Below the pieces are notes generated by a model. That model searched no databases, had not been told where the DNA came from, and saw nothing but the letters and a program-made list of their open reading frames with translations. From assembly GCF_004366795.1 (NCBI RefSeq), contig NZ_SORF01000001.1, forward strand, positions 186,001 through 250,000: DNA of 64,000 bases. The letters run 5' to 3'. This DNA comes from Alicyclobacillus sacchari (GTDB lineage: Bacteria; Bacillota; Bacilli; Alicyclobacillales; Alicyclobacillaceae). The translations under genes were made by a program, and so were the position numbers. Positions 15,578-25,843 of this stretch are shown here, in pieces (positions within the stretch are counted from its first letter, which is position 1; every line of letters begins with the position of its first letter).

Positions 15578-17047
15578 TTATGCGGAAGTCGTTGAGGCGT
15601 TCTTCACAAAGATATCTGCGTTTCCGTCTGAATAGATCAACGTCCAATTCGGGTTGTTGGAAAGATAGACGGTCAGCGCGTAGCCTGGGGGCAACAGGGC
15701 CGACTGGAAATTGTACTTGGCCAGCAATTGTGGAGCGTCCCACGCTAAATTTTGCAAATCCATGTAGTCGGCGAAAACGCTACTGCGCAAAAAGATATCG
15801 GTGCGACCGTCGACGAATGTCGGCACGCCGCGATAGATCAAATATCCGCCGTAGTCATACGCATTCAAGAGCGGTCCTGGAACGTGATGTTTGAGCAAGT
15901 AGTTGACAGCAGCAACGGGATAAGCGCCGGAATCCAAATGCGACTCCACCGATCCTCGAATGGAGGGCATTTTAAATCCAAACTCGGCTACCTCCGCTAT
16001 GAGCGCAATCAAACACACGTATCGGAAAAATCGCGATGGCGTGGCGAGGACCCGGGCCCAATCATATGTCACAAACCCAATCAGCGGCGCTCCCGCAATT
16101 GCCAGATAGGGCATGAAACGCTGGTATACAAGTGTCAATGCGAAACAGCCGCCAAAGTAGAGAACGTATTTTAGCGGGATGTCCCGGCGGCGGGCGATCA
16201 CGACCACGAGCACGCCAGCGAGAAACGGAATCACGCCATATTTATAATACGTACTATGAAAATTTGGCGAATGCCATTCGTTAATCGAACTGGTCATCAG
16301 CGCGTTATTCGACAACAGTGCGTATGTAAATTCGTGATATCCGTTGGGATTGAGTAATCCAAAGCCGATGGATACCACAGCGGTCACCAGCAGCGAAAGA
16401 CGGGTTCGATTGGGCAGTCGTTGTCCCTGTAGGCGGCCGATGGTCGGCAGAAAGGAAACGACCACTTCAAACACCAGCATCAGGATGCCAATTGAGACCG
16501 ATGCGTGAGCGTTAGCCCAAACGAGAACAAGTGGAGGAACGAAGAGCAACATCCAAACACGGCCGGATCGAACGCGCTCGAGAACGAGCAAAAAAACGGC
16601 AAACATCGTGTAGGAAACCAGTTGCGGACGCACGACCCAAAAAGCGATACCAGCCGCCACCGCGATCAGTGCGGCGATGGCAGCAAACACGCGGTTGTCT
16701 TGTGAGAGAGTGGACACCAGACGATACACAGCAAGCACCGTGACCGTGTGCAGAAAGACCACAAGCCCCCATACACCGGCAAATCCAAAGTGATTTGCGA
16801 GCCATGCGAGCACAACCTCAAACAACCACTCTTGCGTCACCCATGGTTGTCCATGCATGGACCACGAAAAGGGATCCGTCGTCGGAATCTTGTGATGCGC
16901 CAGGATATAGTCGCCCGTGGCGAGGTGCCAAGGGGTGTCTGGATCTGACAGCGGAAGGGCAGCGTGTACGGCAAAGTACAGAAACCATCCGAGCAAAATC
17001 ACGTATTCGAGTCGAGCCCACGGCCTTGGCCGCTTCACTTCGATCAC
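15578..17047 (-). CDS. Polytopic membrane protein, GT-C-glycosyltransferase-like
   Basis: 489 residues, roughly 10-12 membrane segments. The first extracellular loop contains DPDTPWHLATGDYILAHHKI and PTTDPFSWSMHGQPWVTQEW, an acidic and His-rich loop typical of GT-C-fold sugar transferases and related lipid-sugar proteins. The C-terminal soluble part includes LLNAYDYGGYLIYRGVPTFV and DGRTDI. No close family is recalled. It ends 79 bp from the start of the interrupted GH18 gene and starts 11 bp after the next gene upstream, so the two membrane protein genes probably form an operon. Confidence 0.6.
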   Translation of the reverse strand: MIEVKRPRPWARLEYVILLGWFLYFAVHAALPLSDPDTPWHLATGDYILAHHKIPTTDPFSWSMHGQPWVTQEWLFEVVLAWLANHFGFAGVWGLVVFLHTVTVLAVYRLVSTLSQDNRVFAAIAALIAVAAGIAFWVVRPQLVSYTMFAVFLLVLERVRSGRVWMLLFVPPLVLVWANAHASVSIGILMLVFEVVVSFLPTIGRLQGQRLPNRTRLSLLVTAVVSIGFGLLNPNGYHEFTYALLSNNALMTSSINEWHSPNFHSTYYKYGVIPFLAGVLVVVIARRRDIPLKYVLYFGGCFALTLVYQRFMPYLAIAGAPLIGFVTYDWARVLATPSRFFRYVCLIALIAEVAEFGFKMPSIRGSVESHLDSGAYPVAAVNYLLKHHVPGPLLNAYDYGGYLIYRGVPTFVDGRTDIFLRSSVFADYMDLQNLAWDAPQLLAKYNFQSALLPPGYALTVYLSNNPNWTLIYSDGNADIFVKNASTTSA

Positions 17048-17058
17048 GCCGCCTCACC

Positions 17059-17931
17059 TCATATGTGCTTTCGCGTTCTCATGTCGAGATACATGACGGA
17101 AATCGCGACGTAGACAAACGGTGTCGTCAACAACGAAACGAGCAGCGAGACCAGCAAGGAACCTCCGCTCGTGGGAAACAATAAATCCCCAAAGAGGGTC
17201 AGCACGCCTTGAGCGATGGAGCAAATGACGAACAGCAGGACAAAAAAGCCAACCAGACGCCCCAGATCTCCCCGGGCGATGATAAAACAACGGCGAATGG
17301 CCCGGAAGAAACCCACGCCTTCCTCCGCCACAACGACTGGCAAGAACAAAACATGCAGGAAGAACCATAGGCTCGCAACCATGTACGCCAGGCTGCCCAG
17401 TACAGTTAGGACGTACGCCAGAACCTGGGATATACTCGCGACGACCGAGGCCAGAAGGCTGACGCCAAACGTCCAAACACCGCTGCCGACGGCGTACAGG
17501 ACAATGGTCATCACAATCGTCAGAACGCCAAGCGGCAGCCTGCGAAAGGCGTCATTGCCCGCATCTGCCGTGGGCACATCCATCCCCCTTGCAATCATGC
17601 CAACGACGACGCGACTCACCATCGCGAGCATGAGCGGAAAGACGAGCAGCACGTAGACGAGTGTCAATAGCGGGATCCACGTCACGTAAGCCGCGGGAAT
17701 TGCATGCACCATTTGTCCAATGGTGCGGGCAGACTGCAAACGCACAATCCAATTCGTCGAATCGGTGGTACTCACGTCACTCAAAAAGCGAACTTGCACA
17801 TAGGCATTTAAGATTTGGAATGGTAGTAAGACGAGCACTGAGGCCGCCATCATCGTGCGAAACCGGCGGCGATAGACCGCGAGCGACACCTGGAACACAT
17901 CGCGGAGTGTAAACGATGTATGAGAAGGCAA
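17059..17931 (-). CDS. Polytopic membrane protein of unknown function
   Basis: 290 residues from a TTG with AGGAGG seven bases upstream (longer frames lack a site). The N-terminus (TLRDVFQVSLAVYRRRFRTM) followed by about six membrane spans resembles the membrane domain of the glycerophosphodiesterase-associated/DUF family often called YciC-like. EEGVGFFRAIRRCFIIARGD is a conserved-looking cytoplasmic helix. No catalytic motif seen. Co-oriented with and 11 bp upstream of the GT-C-like gene. Confidence 0.6.
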   Translation of the reverse strand: MPSHTSFTLRDVFQVSLAVYRRRFRTMMAASVLVLLPFQILNAYVQVRFLSDVSTTDSTNWIVRLQSARTIGQMVHAIPAAYVTWIPLLTLVYVLLVFPLMLAMVSRVVVGMIARGMDVPTADAGNDAFRRLPLGVLTIVMTIVLYAVGSGVWTFGVSLLASVVASISQVLAYVLTVLGSLAYMVASLWFFLHVLFLPVVVAEEGVGFFRAIRRCFIIARGDLGRLVGFFVLLFVICSIAQGVLTLFGDLLFPTSGGSLLVSLLVSLLTTPFVYVAISVMYLDMRTRKHI

Positions 17932-18039
17932 ACCGATTCCTCCTGCGAGGCTGTGGAATCGCAACCGGCGCAAACCGTGGAAGCGTCCCTATCATCATAG
18001 CACACCATGGGAACCCCGCGCGCCAAACTGACGGTGAGA

Positions 18040-19833
18040 TTACACGGAGAAGCTCGATTCGATCCCGCTCTGCGCATGCAATCGCGCGTATAGTCCCGCT
18101 TGTCGTAGCAAGGCCTCGTGCGTCCCCATTTCGACGATCCGCCCATGCTCGAGCACCAGAATGGCATCGGCATGCCGAATGGTCGACAGGCGATGCGCAA
18201 TCACAAGCGTTGTCCTTCCTTCTGTAACCGCCCCCAACCCCCGTTGCACGAGCCGCTCCGTCTGGCTGTCGAGACTTGCCGTTGCCTCATCCAGGATAAG
18301 AATGCGCGGATTTAAGGCCACGATGCGGGCGAATGAAATCAATTGCCGCTCGCCCATCGACAGATTGGCCCCTTTGCCATACAGAAACGTATCGTACCCT
18401 TCCGGCAATCGCGCGATCACGCTATCCGCCCCCACCGCCCGCGCAGCCCGCTCGACTTCTTCATCGCTGATCTCAGGGCGAAACAGACGAATATTGTCCC
18501 GCACCGTACCGGTAAACAGGCTGACATCCTGTTGCACAATCCCCACCATCGCGTGTACATCGCGCTGACGCATGGCAGCGATCGGCACGCCATCAATTTC
18601 AATGGTACCCGCCTGCGGTTCGTAAAAACGCGTGAGCAGACTCATCAGCGAGCTTTTCCCAGCACCGGTCGGGCCTACGACGCCAATCAACTGTCCAGGC
18701 TCGACGACAAAGGAGATGTCGCGCAACACCGGCCGCTCAGGCTGATACCCAAACGTGACGTCCCGGAATTCAATGCGCCCCACAACCTGTTTCGGATCGA
18801 TCCGAACCGGGTGCTCGGCATCCACAATCTCTGGCTCGATGCGTAGCACCTGCCCAATTCGATCTGCCGCCACCATCGCCGACTGCAAGGTATTCCACTG
18901 TTGCGTCATGGCGTTAATGGGTTGAAAAAACTGCTGGATGTAGCGAATAAACGCGTACAGCGTACCGAAGGCGATCGCCCGGTGCAACACGGCTTCTCCG
19001 CCAACAAAGGCGACAGCACTCACGGCCACATTTCCCAGCAGCTCAAATGTGCGATTGAACCACACCGATGTGGTGTATTCGCGCACATTGGCATCGCGAT
19101 GCCGTTCGTCCAGTTCCTGAAGGGCCCGCCGTTGGCGCGCCTCCTGATGGAACATTTGTGTAATCCGCATCCCCGCCAGGTTCTCCGCCAAAAATGCGAT
19201 CATCGCCGACAACAGCGATCGCGTTTGTTGATATCGCCTGCGCAATCTGCCGCGAAACGCGATTGCGACGGCAAAGATGATGGGGATCAACACCATCGAA
19301 TAGCATGCAATCCGGGCATTCAGGCGAAACATGGCGAACAAAATCATCAAAATGGACAGTCCGTCGCGAATCAAGCTCAAGAAGAAATTCGTAAAAAACT
19401 GACTGACAGTTTCGGTATCGCTCGAAACATTCGTAACAAGCGTGCCAATCGCCCGCGAGTCAAAAAAGCGCATGGCTTGACGTTCAATGTGTTCAAACAG
19501 CGACAGCCGAATATTTTGAATGACGCTCTGACCCGCGCGCTGCAACAGCGTGACTTGAAAGTAGTTTGCCGCAACCCCGGCGATCACGACACCGATATAA
19601 ACCAGTGCAATCACCAAGAGAGCGTGTCCATTCGGATGCGCACTCGCGATATCGCTGTCGATGGCGATCTTTACGAGGTACGGCTGTAATACGCTCGAGG
19701 CGTTGAACACAATGACCAAGGCAATGACCAGCACGAATTGCCACAGGAAAGGGCGTGCAAAAGGAAGCAAGCGACGAAGAGACGCAATCCCAGGCTTTTG
19801 TTTTGGCGTAAGTTGGTTGGCACGCTCGTTCAC
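18040..19833 (-). CDS. ABC exporter half-transporter, catalytically complete subunit of a heterodimer
   Basis: 597 residues: a six-span membrane domain (about 1-330) and an ATPase domain with Walker A GPTGAGKSS, signature LSMGERQLISFARI, and Walker B LILDEATASLDSQTE with the catalytic Glu present. Starts on a GTGA overlap with the gene upstream. Partner and layout match BmrC/BmrD-type heterodimeric multidrug exporters, this one being the BmrD-like subunit. The signature LSMGE differs from the canonical LSGGQ, as in other such subunits. Probably exports drugs or lipids; substrate unknown. Confidence 0.88.
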   Translation of the reverse strand: MNERANQLTPKQKPGIASLRRLLPFARPFLWQFVLVIALVIVFNASSVLQPYLVKIAIDSDIASAHPNGHALLVIALVYIGVVIAGVAANYFQVTLLQRAGQSVIQNIRLSLFEHIERQAMRFFDSRAIGTLVTNVSSDTETVSQFFTNFFLSLIRDGLSILMILFAMFRLNARIACYSMVLIPIIFAVAIAFRGRLRRRYQQTRSLLSAMIAFLAENLAGMRITQMFHQEARQRRALQELDERHRDANVREYTTSVWFNRTFELLGNVAVSAVAFVGGEAVLHRAIAFGTLYAFIRYIQQFFQPINAMTQQWNTLQSAMVAADRIGQVLRIEPEIVDAEHPVRIDPKQVVGRIEFRDVTFGYQPERPVLRDISFVVEPGQLIGVVGPTGAGKSSLMSLLTRFYEPQAGTIEIDGVPIAAMRQRDVHAMVGIVQQDVSLFTGTVRDNIRLFRPEISDEEVERAARAVGADSVIARLPEGYDTFLYGKGANLSMGERQLISFARIVALNPRILILDEATASLDSQTERLVQRGLGAVTEGRTTLVIAHRLSTIRHADAILVLEHGRIVEMGTHEALLRQAGLYARLHAQSGIESSFSV

Positions 19834-21575
19834 GACCGGATCGCCTCCCCTTCTTCCTGCAATGCGTACGTCTGCGCGTAGATACCCCCAAGTGCAAGCA
19901 GTTGTTCATGCGTGCCTTGCTCGGCAATCCTACCTTCTTCAAGCACAATGATCCAATCTGCGCTACGCACAGCCGACAAACGGTGTGCAATGACAATGGT
20001 TGTCCGATTTTGGCGCACGCCTTGTAAAGCGCGCAGGATGCGCTTTTCGGTGTCCATATCGACGGCAGATAAGCTGTCGTCAAGAATCAGAATGGGCGCG
20101 TCCTTCAGCCATGCGCGTGCGATTGCGGTGCGCTGACGTTGACCTCCCGACAACGTGACGCCGCGCTCACCGATGATGGTGTCGAAACCGTCCGGGAAAC
20201 GAACGATGTCGTCGTAAATACAAGCGGCCTGGGCCGCACGTTCGATCTCGCTTTGCGTCGCATCCGAACGCCCAAACGAGATGTTGTCGCGAATCGTCGT
20301 CGAAAACAAGAAGCCGTCCTGTGGCACGTACGCGATAGCCTCCCGCAGTTGCTGCAAACGCAATTGCCGTATGTCGCAACCGTCGAGGAACACGGAATTT
20401 GCTGGCGGATCGAACATCCGCGGCAATAGATTGACGAGTGTCGTCTTACCGCTGCCGGTGCGCCCCACGATACCAAGCGTCTGACCTGATTTCAGATGCA
20501 GTTGGATGTCGCGCAGAACGGGCTCGTTGCCGTCTGGATACGTGAAGAGCGCAAGATCAATCCGAATGTCCCCTTGGATAACCGGCAATTCCACGGGATG
20601 TTCGGGGTCCGCAATGCTCGGCCGTTCATCCAGAAGTACCTGCAAACGCGTGAGCGACGCAGAAGCTCGTTGAAACTGATTAATCACCTGTCCAATCTGT
20701 TGCAAGGGCACGACCAACTGCCCAAGGTACAGCGTAAACGCCACAAAAGCGCCGAGCTGAATGGCATGGGTCACCGTGAGCCAACCGCCATAGAGCAAGG
20801 CAATGCCGAAGGCAACGGAACTCGTCGTCGGAATCACGGCCTGGAATGCCGCAGTCTTCCGAACAAGCGACATCTGCTCAGCGACGATGTCATGTACACG
20901 ATCCCGAAAGCGGTTTGCCTCAATCGGCTCATTGGCAGTCGCTTTGACGAGGCGGATCGAAGAAAAACTCTCTTCCGCGAATTCCGACATGGCAGACAGA
21001 GCTTCTTGCACACGCCGTGACGACACTCTGACCTGGGGGCCAATCCAGACGATGAAAAATGGAATTGCGATGAGTGGAACCATGCTGGCCAACGTCAATT
21101 TCCAGCTGACAGTGCTAAACGTCATGATCAATGTCGCGATCATCAGGAAAATGGAGTTCGTTAAGATGTTGAAGCCACCCGATAGCGCTTCACGAACCTG
21201 GCGGACATCGTTCATCGCATGATTGAGCAAATCGCCAATACTTCGTTTTCGGAAATATTCGGTGGATAAAATCTCCCAGTGCTCGAATAAACGCAATCGC
21301 AGGAGGTACTCAAACCCGCGCGCCGCTCGTCCATTTTGCGACTGTCCGATACCATAGAACAGGACATAAACACAACCGACAATGAGCAAGAGCAAGGCGT
21401 ACACCAAAACACCACGGCCGCTTAACCGATGCTTGGCAATGGCGTCGGTAAAGCGGCCGAGAATATGCGGAAATTGAACGAAAATAAATTCGGACACAAT
21501 GATGGACAATGTCGAACCGACGTAACCCCATTTATGGCGTAAGAGATAATCCCGTAAAAGCGACTGGGGGCTCAT
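19830..21575 (-). CDS. ABC exporter half-transporter, degenerate-site subunit of a heterodimer
   Basis: 581 residues from the ATG after GGAAGGTGG; ten residues upstream of it are rejected as untranslated. Membrane domain then ATPase: Walker A GRTGSGKTT, signature LSGGQRQRTAIARA, Walker B LILDDSLSAVD with Asp in place of the catalytic Glu. This substitution marks the non-hydrolysing site of BmrC/TM287-type subunits. First gene of the pair, overlapping the second by four bases. Confidence 0.88.
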   Translation of the reverse strand: MSPQSLLRDYLLRHKWGYVGSTLSIIVSEFIFVQFPHILGRFTDAIAKHRLSGRGVLVYALLLLIVGCVYVLFYGIGQSQNGRAARGFEYLLRLRLFEHWEILSTEYFRKRSIGDLLNHAMNDVRQVREALSGGFNILTNSIFLMIATLIMTFSTVSWKLTLASMVPLIAIPFFIVWIGPQVRVSSRRVQEALSAMSEFAEESFSSIRLVKATANEPIEANRFRDRVHDIVAEQMSLVRKTAAFQAVIPTTSSVAFGIALLYGGWLTVTHAIQLGAFVAFTLYLGQLVVPLQQIGQVINQFQRASASLTRLQVLLDERPSIADPEHPVELPVIQGDIRIDLALFTYPDGNEPVLRDIQLHLKSGQTLGIVGRTGSGKTTLVNLLPRMFDPPANSVFLDGCDIRQLRLQQLREAIAYVPQDGFLFSTTIRDNISFGRSDATQSEIERAAQAACIYDDIVRFPDGFDTIIGERGVTLSGGQRQRTAIARAWLKDAPILILDDSLSAVDMDTEKRILRALQGVRQNRTTIVIAHRLSAVRSADWIIVLEEGRIAEQGTHEQLLALGGIYAQTYALQEEGEAIRS

Positions 21576-21620
21576 GGCAACCACCTTCCATTGCAAACGC
21601 GTCAACTCTCTTACCTTACC

Positions 21621-23171
21621 TCAGTGCCCGACCGGCAAGCAAGCGGCCGCGATCCAATATCCGAACGCGCACACGACTGCAGTTGCGGCCGCACTTTTGA
21701 GCTTGTAATTGGCGTACTGCATGACAGGTAATTTCATCACGGTTGCCATCGCGATCGTGTTGTCGCTAAGGGGCGATGCGAAGCCGCCGAAGGTGCCGCT
21801 TGCAAACACGGCGCCGGCGACGACTGGCAGACTCTCGGCGCCGCCTGCCGCGAGTGAAAAGGCGAGCGGCATCAGCATGCCCCAGGTGCCAAATGAACTG
21901 CCAAGCACGTAGGAAATGGCGCAGCCAAACAGGAACAAGGCAGGTACGATGAGATGTGCCGGAACATAGCGGACAATTTCGCGCTGGCAAAACGCTGAGA
22001 AACCGAGATCGGCGGCGACCGCGGAGACGGCCCAGATGAGAACGAGGAGCACAATCACCGGCATCATCTCGTTTCCGCCTTGCAAAAAACCGACCATCAG
22101 CCGTTGGAGAGGCAATCGCCGAACACTATAGAGGACGAACATGGCGATAACGGTGATCACCAACGCCTCCAACATCGCGCGCGCCGCATTAGCTTTGGCA
22201 AATGCCGTCAAAAGAGACGCGCCTGGTGAACGGCCTGAAAGGTAAGTGAACATGACCGTGGCGCCCAGCAGCAGCATGAGCGGTAAAATGAGATGGATTT
22301 GACTGGGACGCGCACGCTCCGCCAATACTTCCACCGGATCGGGAACCGATTCCTCAGGGCCATTTGACTGGGTCCGACGCAGGGGGCGTTGCACCGCCCC
22401 GTCTGCCGGCATCCCGATCACGCCTGTTTCGACGGCAAACGCGTGGCTACGAACTCCAGCTGAGTGCTTCCAACCGGAAGCGTCGCGTGGGACGTCGACA
22501 GAGTGGTGAGTCGGCGCTGTCGTACGCGCGTGTCGGAAGAAGGTCAGGCCGAATCCGACAGCGAGCATAGCCCAGGCGAAAAAGTTGAACGGTATGCTTT
22601 CGAGAAACAGACGATACGGTGACACGGCCGCAGCGGCGTGATCGGCTGACGTATGCATGAGGCCTACCATATATGCGACGAATGCCGTACCAAGCGGAAC
22701 CAAGGCACACAGAGGCGTCGAGGTGACGTCGATAGCGAATGCCACCCGCTCTGGGCGAACGCCGAAGCGCTGAAAGGCGCGGCTGACGATGGGTGCGATG
22801 GTCATAATCCGAAAATCCGGTGCCATGAATGTAAACAGGCTCGACAGCCACGTAAATGCAAACGCCCCACGCGGCGAGTGAATGCGTTGTTCCATCCAAT
22901 TGGCAAAGCCCTTCACACCGCCACTGACGCGAAGTAAGCCGACGAAGGAACCAAACAAGTACAGGAACAACATAAGGCTTACGTTGCCTGGTACAGCCAT
23001 TTCATTGCCCAAATACGTGAGGGCTGAAGACAGTCCGGCAACCGGTTGCGGATGCATCATGTACGCCCCTGCGAATAGGCCCAGGGCGAGGCCGAGGATG
23101 ACCTGCTTGGTCAAGAGCGCGATCGGAATGACGACCAAAAACGGAACCAGTGATAGGACAGAACCGTGCAT
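21621..23171 (-). CDS. Na+/H+ antiporter of the NhaC family
   Basis: 516 residues from the ATG (MHGSVLSLVPFLVVIPIALL) with AAGGGGGAG about ten bases upstream. About 12 membrane spans. Internal motifs SLFTFMAPDFRIMTIAPIVS, DVTSTPLCALVPLGTAFVAY, VLGSSFGTWGMLMPLAFSLA and FGGFASPLSDNTIAMATVM are typical of NhaC/MleN antiporters. Probably moves Na+ or an organic anion against H+. It ends 46 bp from the ABC exporter start and may be cotranscribed with it. Confidence 0.88.
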   Translation of the reverse strand: MHGSVLSLVPFLVVIPIALLTKQVILGLALGLFAGAYMMHPQPVAGLSSALTYLGNEMAVPGNVSLMLFLYLFGSFVGLLRVSGGVKGFANWMEQRIHSPRGAFAFTWLSSLFTFMAPDFRIMTIAPIVSRAFQRFGVRPERVAFAIDVTSTPLCALVPLGTAFVAYMVGLMHTSADHAAAAVSPYRLFLESIPFNFFAWAMLAVGFGLTFFRHARTTAPTHHSVDVPRDASGWKHSAGVRSHAFAVETGVIGMPADGAVQRPLRRTQSNGPEESVPDPVEVLAERARPSQIHLILPLMLLLGATVMFTYLSGRSPGASLLTAFAKANAARAMLEALVITVIAMFVLYSVRRLPLQRLMVGFLQGGNEMMPVIVLLVLIWAVSAVAADLGFSAFCQREIVRYVPAHLIVPALFLFGCAISYVLGSSFGTWGMLMPLAFSLAAGGAESLPVVAGAVFASGTFGGFASPLSDNTIAMATVMKLPVMQYANYKLKSAAATAVVCAFGYWIAAACLPVGH

Positions 23172-23344
23172 CGTTTGACAACTCCCCCTTGGCACTTCCA
23201 AGCGTTAACGTGCGCAAGGGAAATGGGTCTCATGCGAAGATGACGAGGCGATTCAATCCTGAAAGGATGTGGAATACTGCTGGACGAGTCCATGGAGGGT
23301 CGGTTCGTGTTGCAGCTGGAAGAGGTCACAAAGGGGGCGGTTAC

Positions 23345-23812
23345 ATGGCGTGGCCCCTATCGCTCGACATTGTGGAACTCGCGAGCGTTTTGTCGTCGGC
23401 CGGGACACTTGCCATTGCGGTGACGTCGTGGTACCAGATTCACCGCGCAAACCAAGAGACGTTCTATCCTATTGTAGCCATTGATGATATCGCACAGACG
23501 GCTTCTGGAGTATGGGAGATAGCCATGAAAAACTACGGAACGGGACCTGCCTTGGAGCTCAAGCTCACTATCCAAAGCGACGGCGGATTCACGGCCATAC
23601 CGCCCATCGTCAGCGGCACTCGCGTGACAGGGCTACATCTGGCGCCAAACGAACAAAAAGTTGTCCAAATTTCGATGGACGAAGATCACAAGGCTCGTCG
23701 GATGGAGCACCAACACGGCGAGCGCCGCGCGCTCAGCGTCTCCTATCGGTGCATTCGGGGTCGAAAGCATGAATTGTTGGCTGAACTGCCAGAGGAATTC
23801 GAGCAAACATAA
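23345..23812 (+). CDS. Membrane-anchored protein of unknown function
   Basis: 155 residues from the ATG preceded by AAAGGGGGC. One N-terminal membrane span (VELASVLSSAGTLAIAVTSW), then a soluble domain of about 115 residues with a beta-rich look (EIAMKNYGTGPALELKLTI, LHLAPNEQKVVQISMDED). Similar small anchored proteins occur widely with no known role. A longer frame from 23150 is rejected as it overlaps the antiporter start and lacks a binding site. Confidence 0.6.
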   Translation: MAWPLSLDIVELASVLSSAGTLAIAVTSWYQIHRANQETFYPIVAIDDIAQTASGVWEIAMKNYGTGPALELKLTIQSDGGFTAIPPIVSGTRVTGLHLAPNEQKVVQISMDEDHKARRMEHQHGERRALSVSYRCIRGRKHELLAELPEEFEQT

Positions 23813-23817
23813 CAGAG

Positions 23818-23841
23818 GCGCAGGCCGCATGGGACCTGCGC
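23818..23841. terminator. Hairpin between convergent genes
   Basis: Seven-base stem GCGCAGG/CCTGCGC with a 10-base loop in the 44-bp gap between two convergent genes. No T-run; bidirectional terminator by position. Confidence 0.4.
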
Positions 23842-23856
23842 ACGCCGTTGGATCGA

Positions 23857-25623
23857 TTATTTCGAAATCCAGATGTAGTTGAGGAGCGGATATCCGGTCG
23901 TCGGATTCATGTACTGCGAAGTGGCGTTGTGTACATTCGGGGCCACAACACCTAGAGAAGCCCAGGTGTTGTTCCACAAGACCGGAACCTGTTCTGACAC
24001 GAATTCCTCGTACTTGAAGAAGTTTTGCTGTGACTGTGCCGCGGACGCAGCAGGCTCATTCGTCTTCTGAATCAATCGATCAAGAGTCGGATTGTCATAC
24101 CCAAAGTTGTCCAAGCCACCTGGTTCAAACAACTGTTCTCCCGAGGGATACGATCCGCCATAGGTGATACCCGTGCCTGCCGCGGCAGCCCAATTACCCG
24201 GTTGCTTCGAGTTGCTCATGATGCCAATTTCTTGCGCGAATTCTTCAGGCTTGAGATTCGCAATCACACCAATGCTCTTCCAGTCCTGCTGAATGAGCTC
24301 CACCATCTGCGTGGTCGATGGGGAACCTGACGGATACATCAGATCAAACTCGAGCTTTTGACCGTTTTTCGTCATGACTCCATTCTGCAGGGTCCATCCG
24401 TCAGACTCCAGCAACTGCTTCGCCTTGCTTAAACTGAACGGGAACAACGGCTTTTGCAGTTTGGGATCCAAGAACACGGTCTTTGGCGTCGCTGGAATCG
24501 GCCCGTACTGCGGCGGAGCGTAACCGTGGTAAATCTCCTTGTCAATCGTGTTCTGGTCAATGGCGTATTCAAGGGCCTGCCGCACTTTCAGATCGGTGAA
24601 TGCTGAGTATAACGGCGAACCCTTCAGCTGATTCAACTCAACAAAGTAGTATCCAAAGTTGTAGCCAGGAACGATGGAGTCGCCCACCGACGTCAAAGCC
24701 TGGCGCGACCCCCACTGTGCGGGATCCAAGTAACCAAGATTGATGGCACCCGTTTTCAATGCCGAAAATTCAGAGTCAGCCGATGCTTCATACTGGAAAA
24801 TCACTTTGTCCAAGGTGCTCTTGTGTCCGCCGAATGTCGGGTTCGGAACAAGCACCCAAGCTTGGCTGCTTTTCGCACTTTGAAGCTGGAACGGCCCATC
24901 GACAACCTTAAAGAATGTCGGGTTGGTCGCCTCTTTTCCTAGGTAGGTGATTTCTTGATTCATGTTAGATGGATACTTGTTCCACGCATGCTCTGGCAAC
25001 GGGGTCAATTGACCGATACCATTGTAAATGAACCATTGCTGGTTCACCGGCTTTTTCAGCGTGATGGTGACTGTGTATTTGCCTGTAGCGACGACACTTT
25101 TTACATTATCGGGTACACCACCGGATCCAGCGTTGTAATTGGGCCACGGGGCAGGCGCTTTCGGATTGTCGGTTGCCTGGATCAACTTGTAATCCCAAAC
25201 CACATCCTGAGCCGTAACCGGTTGTCCGTCAGACCACTTCCAATTTTGCTTCAGTTGAATGGTAAATACGGTACCCGTGGCGTTATACGTGATTTGATTG
25301 GCAAAACTGTCCGCGTAGTCGATCCCATATTGGTCATCGATATAAATGACACCCGGATACATTTGTGTGAACAGTTGGGCATTATACAGACTTGCATTTT
25401 GCGAGTTTTCAATCGGCAAGTACCACGTAATGTTGGTCGCAGGCGGCAATGCATAAACAAGCGTACCACCCTTTTGCGGTGCAACCGCGGCAGCAGCACC
25501 GACCGAACCTGAAGCGTTTGCCGATGAACTGCTATGGGCAGGTACAGACGCGCAACCAGCGACAACACCAGCGGCCATAACGGCTGACATCCCAAATACC
25601 CCTACAAGACGACGCCTTTTCAT
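23857..25623 (-). CDS. Oligopeptide ABC transporter substrate-binding lipoprotein (second copy, outside the importer operon)
   Basis: 588 residues. Lipoprotein signal with lipobox VAGC (Cys at about residue 24), a Ser/Ala-rich linker, then a family 5 (OppA/DppA) binding domain: GGTLVYALPPATNITWYLPI, WKWSDGQPVTAQDVVWDYKL and LKVRQALEYAIDQNTI. Binds peptides outside the cell and delivers them to the permeases encoded next door. Very similar along its whole length to the product of 28032-29807, so a tandem-type duplication. It lies after the operon terminator (25966-26007) and so has its own promoter region. Confidence 0.9.
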   Translation of the reverse strand: MKRRRLVGVFGMSAVMAAGVVAGCASVPAHSSSSANASGSVGAAAAVAPQKGGTLVYALPPATNITWYLPIENSQNASLYNAQLFTQMYPGVIYIDDQYGIDYADSFANQITYNATGTVFTIQLKQNWKWSDGQPVTAQDVVWDYKLIQATDNPKAPAPWPNYNAGSGGVPDNVKSVVATGKYTVTITLKKPVNQQWFIYNGIGQLTPLPEHAWNKYPSNMNQEITYLGKEATNPTFFKVVDGPFQLQSAKSSQAWVLVPNPTFGGHKSTLDKVIFQYEASADSEFSALKTGAINLGYLDPAQWGSRQALTSVGDSIVPGYNFGYYFVELNQLKGSPLYSAFTDLKVRQALEYAIDQNTIDKEIYHGYAPPQYGPIPATPKTVFLDPKLQKPLFPFSLSKAKQLLESDGWTLQNGVMTKNGQKLEFDLMYPSGSPSTTQMVELIQQDWKSIGVIANLKPEEFAQEIGIMSNSKQPGNWAAAAGTGITYGGSYPSGEQLFEPGGLDNFGYDNPTLDRLIQKTNEPAASAAQSQQNFFKYEEFVSEQVPVLWNNTWASLGVVAPNVHNATSQYMNPTTGYPLLNYIWISK

Positions 25624-25843
25624 TCTCTGCTACCCCCTTGATGTTTCTATACCGAAAAGTAAAGCGTGCAACACGTCTGAATCGATTGGTTCCCTATCCC
25701 CTCCATTCTGGGTAACGGTACACCTCACGGCTGAACCGTTCGAATTCACTGATTATTTCTTGTATATCGAAATCATACGTATCTTTGATAAGTTTGTAAA
25801 GATGTTCACATCCCGCTGCAAGCGGTCAAGATTGCGCCAACAC

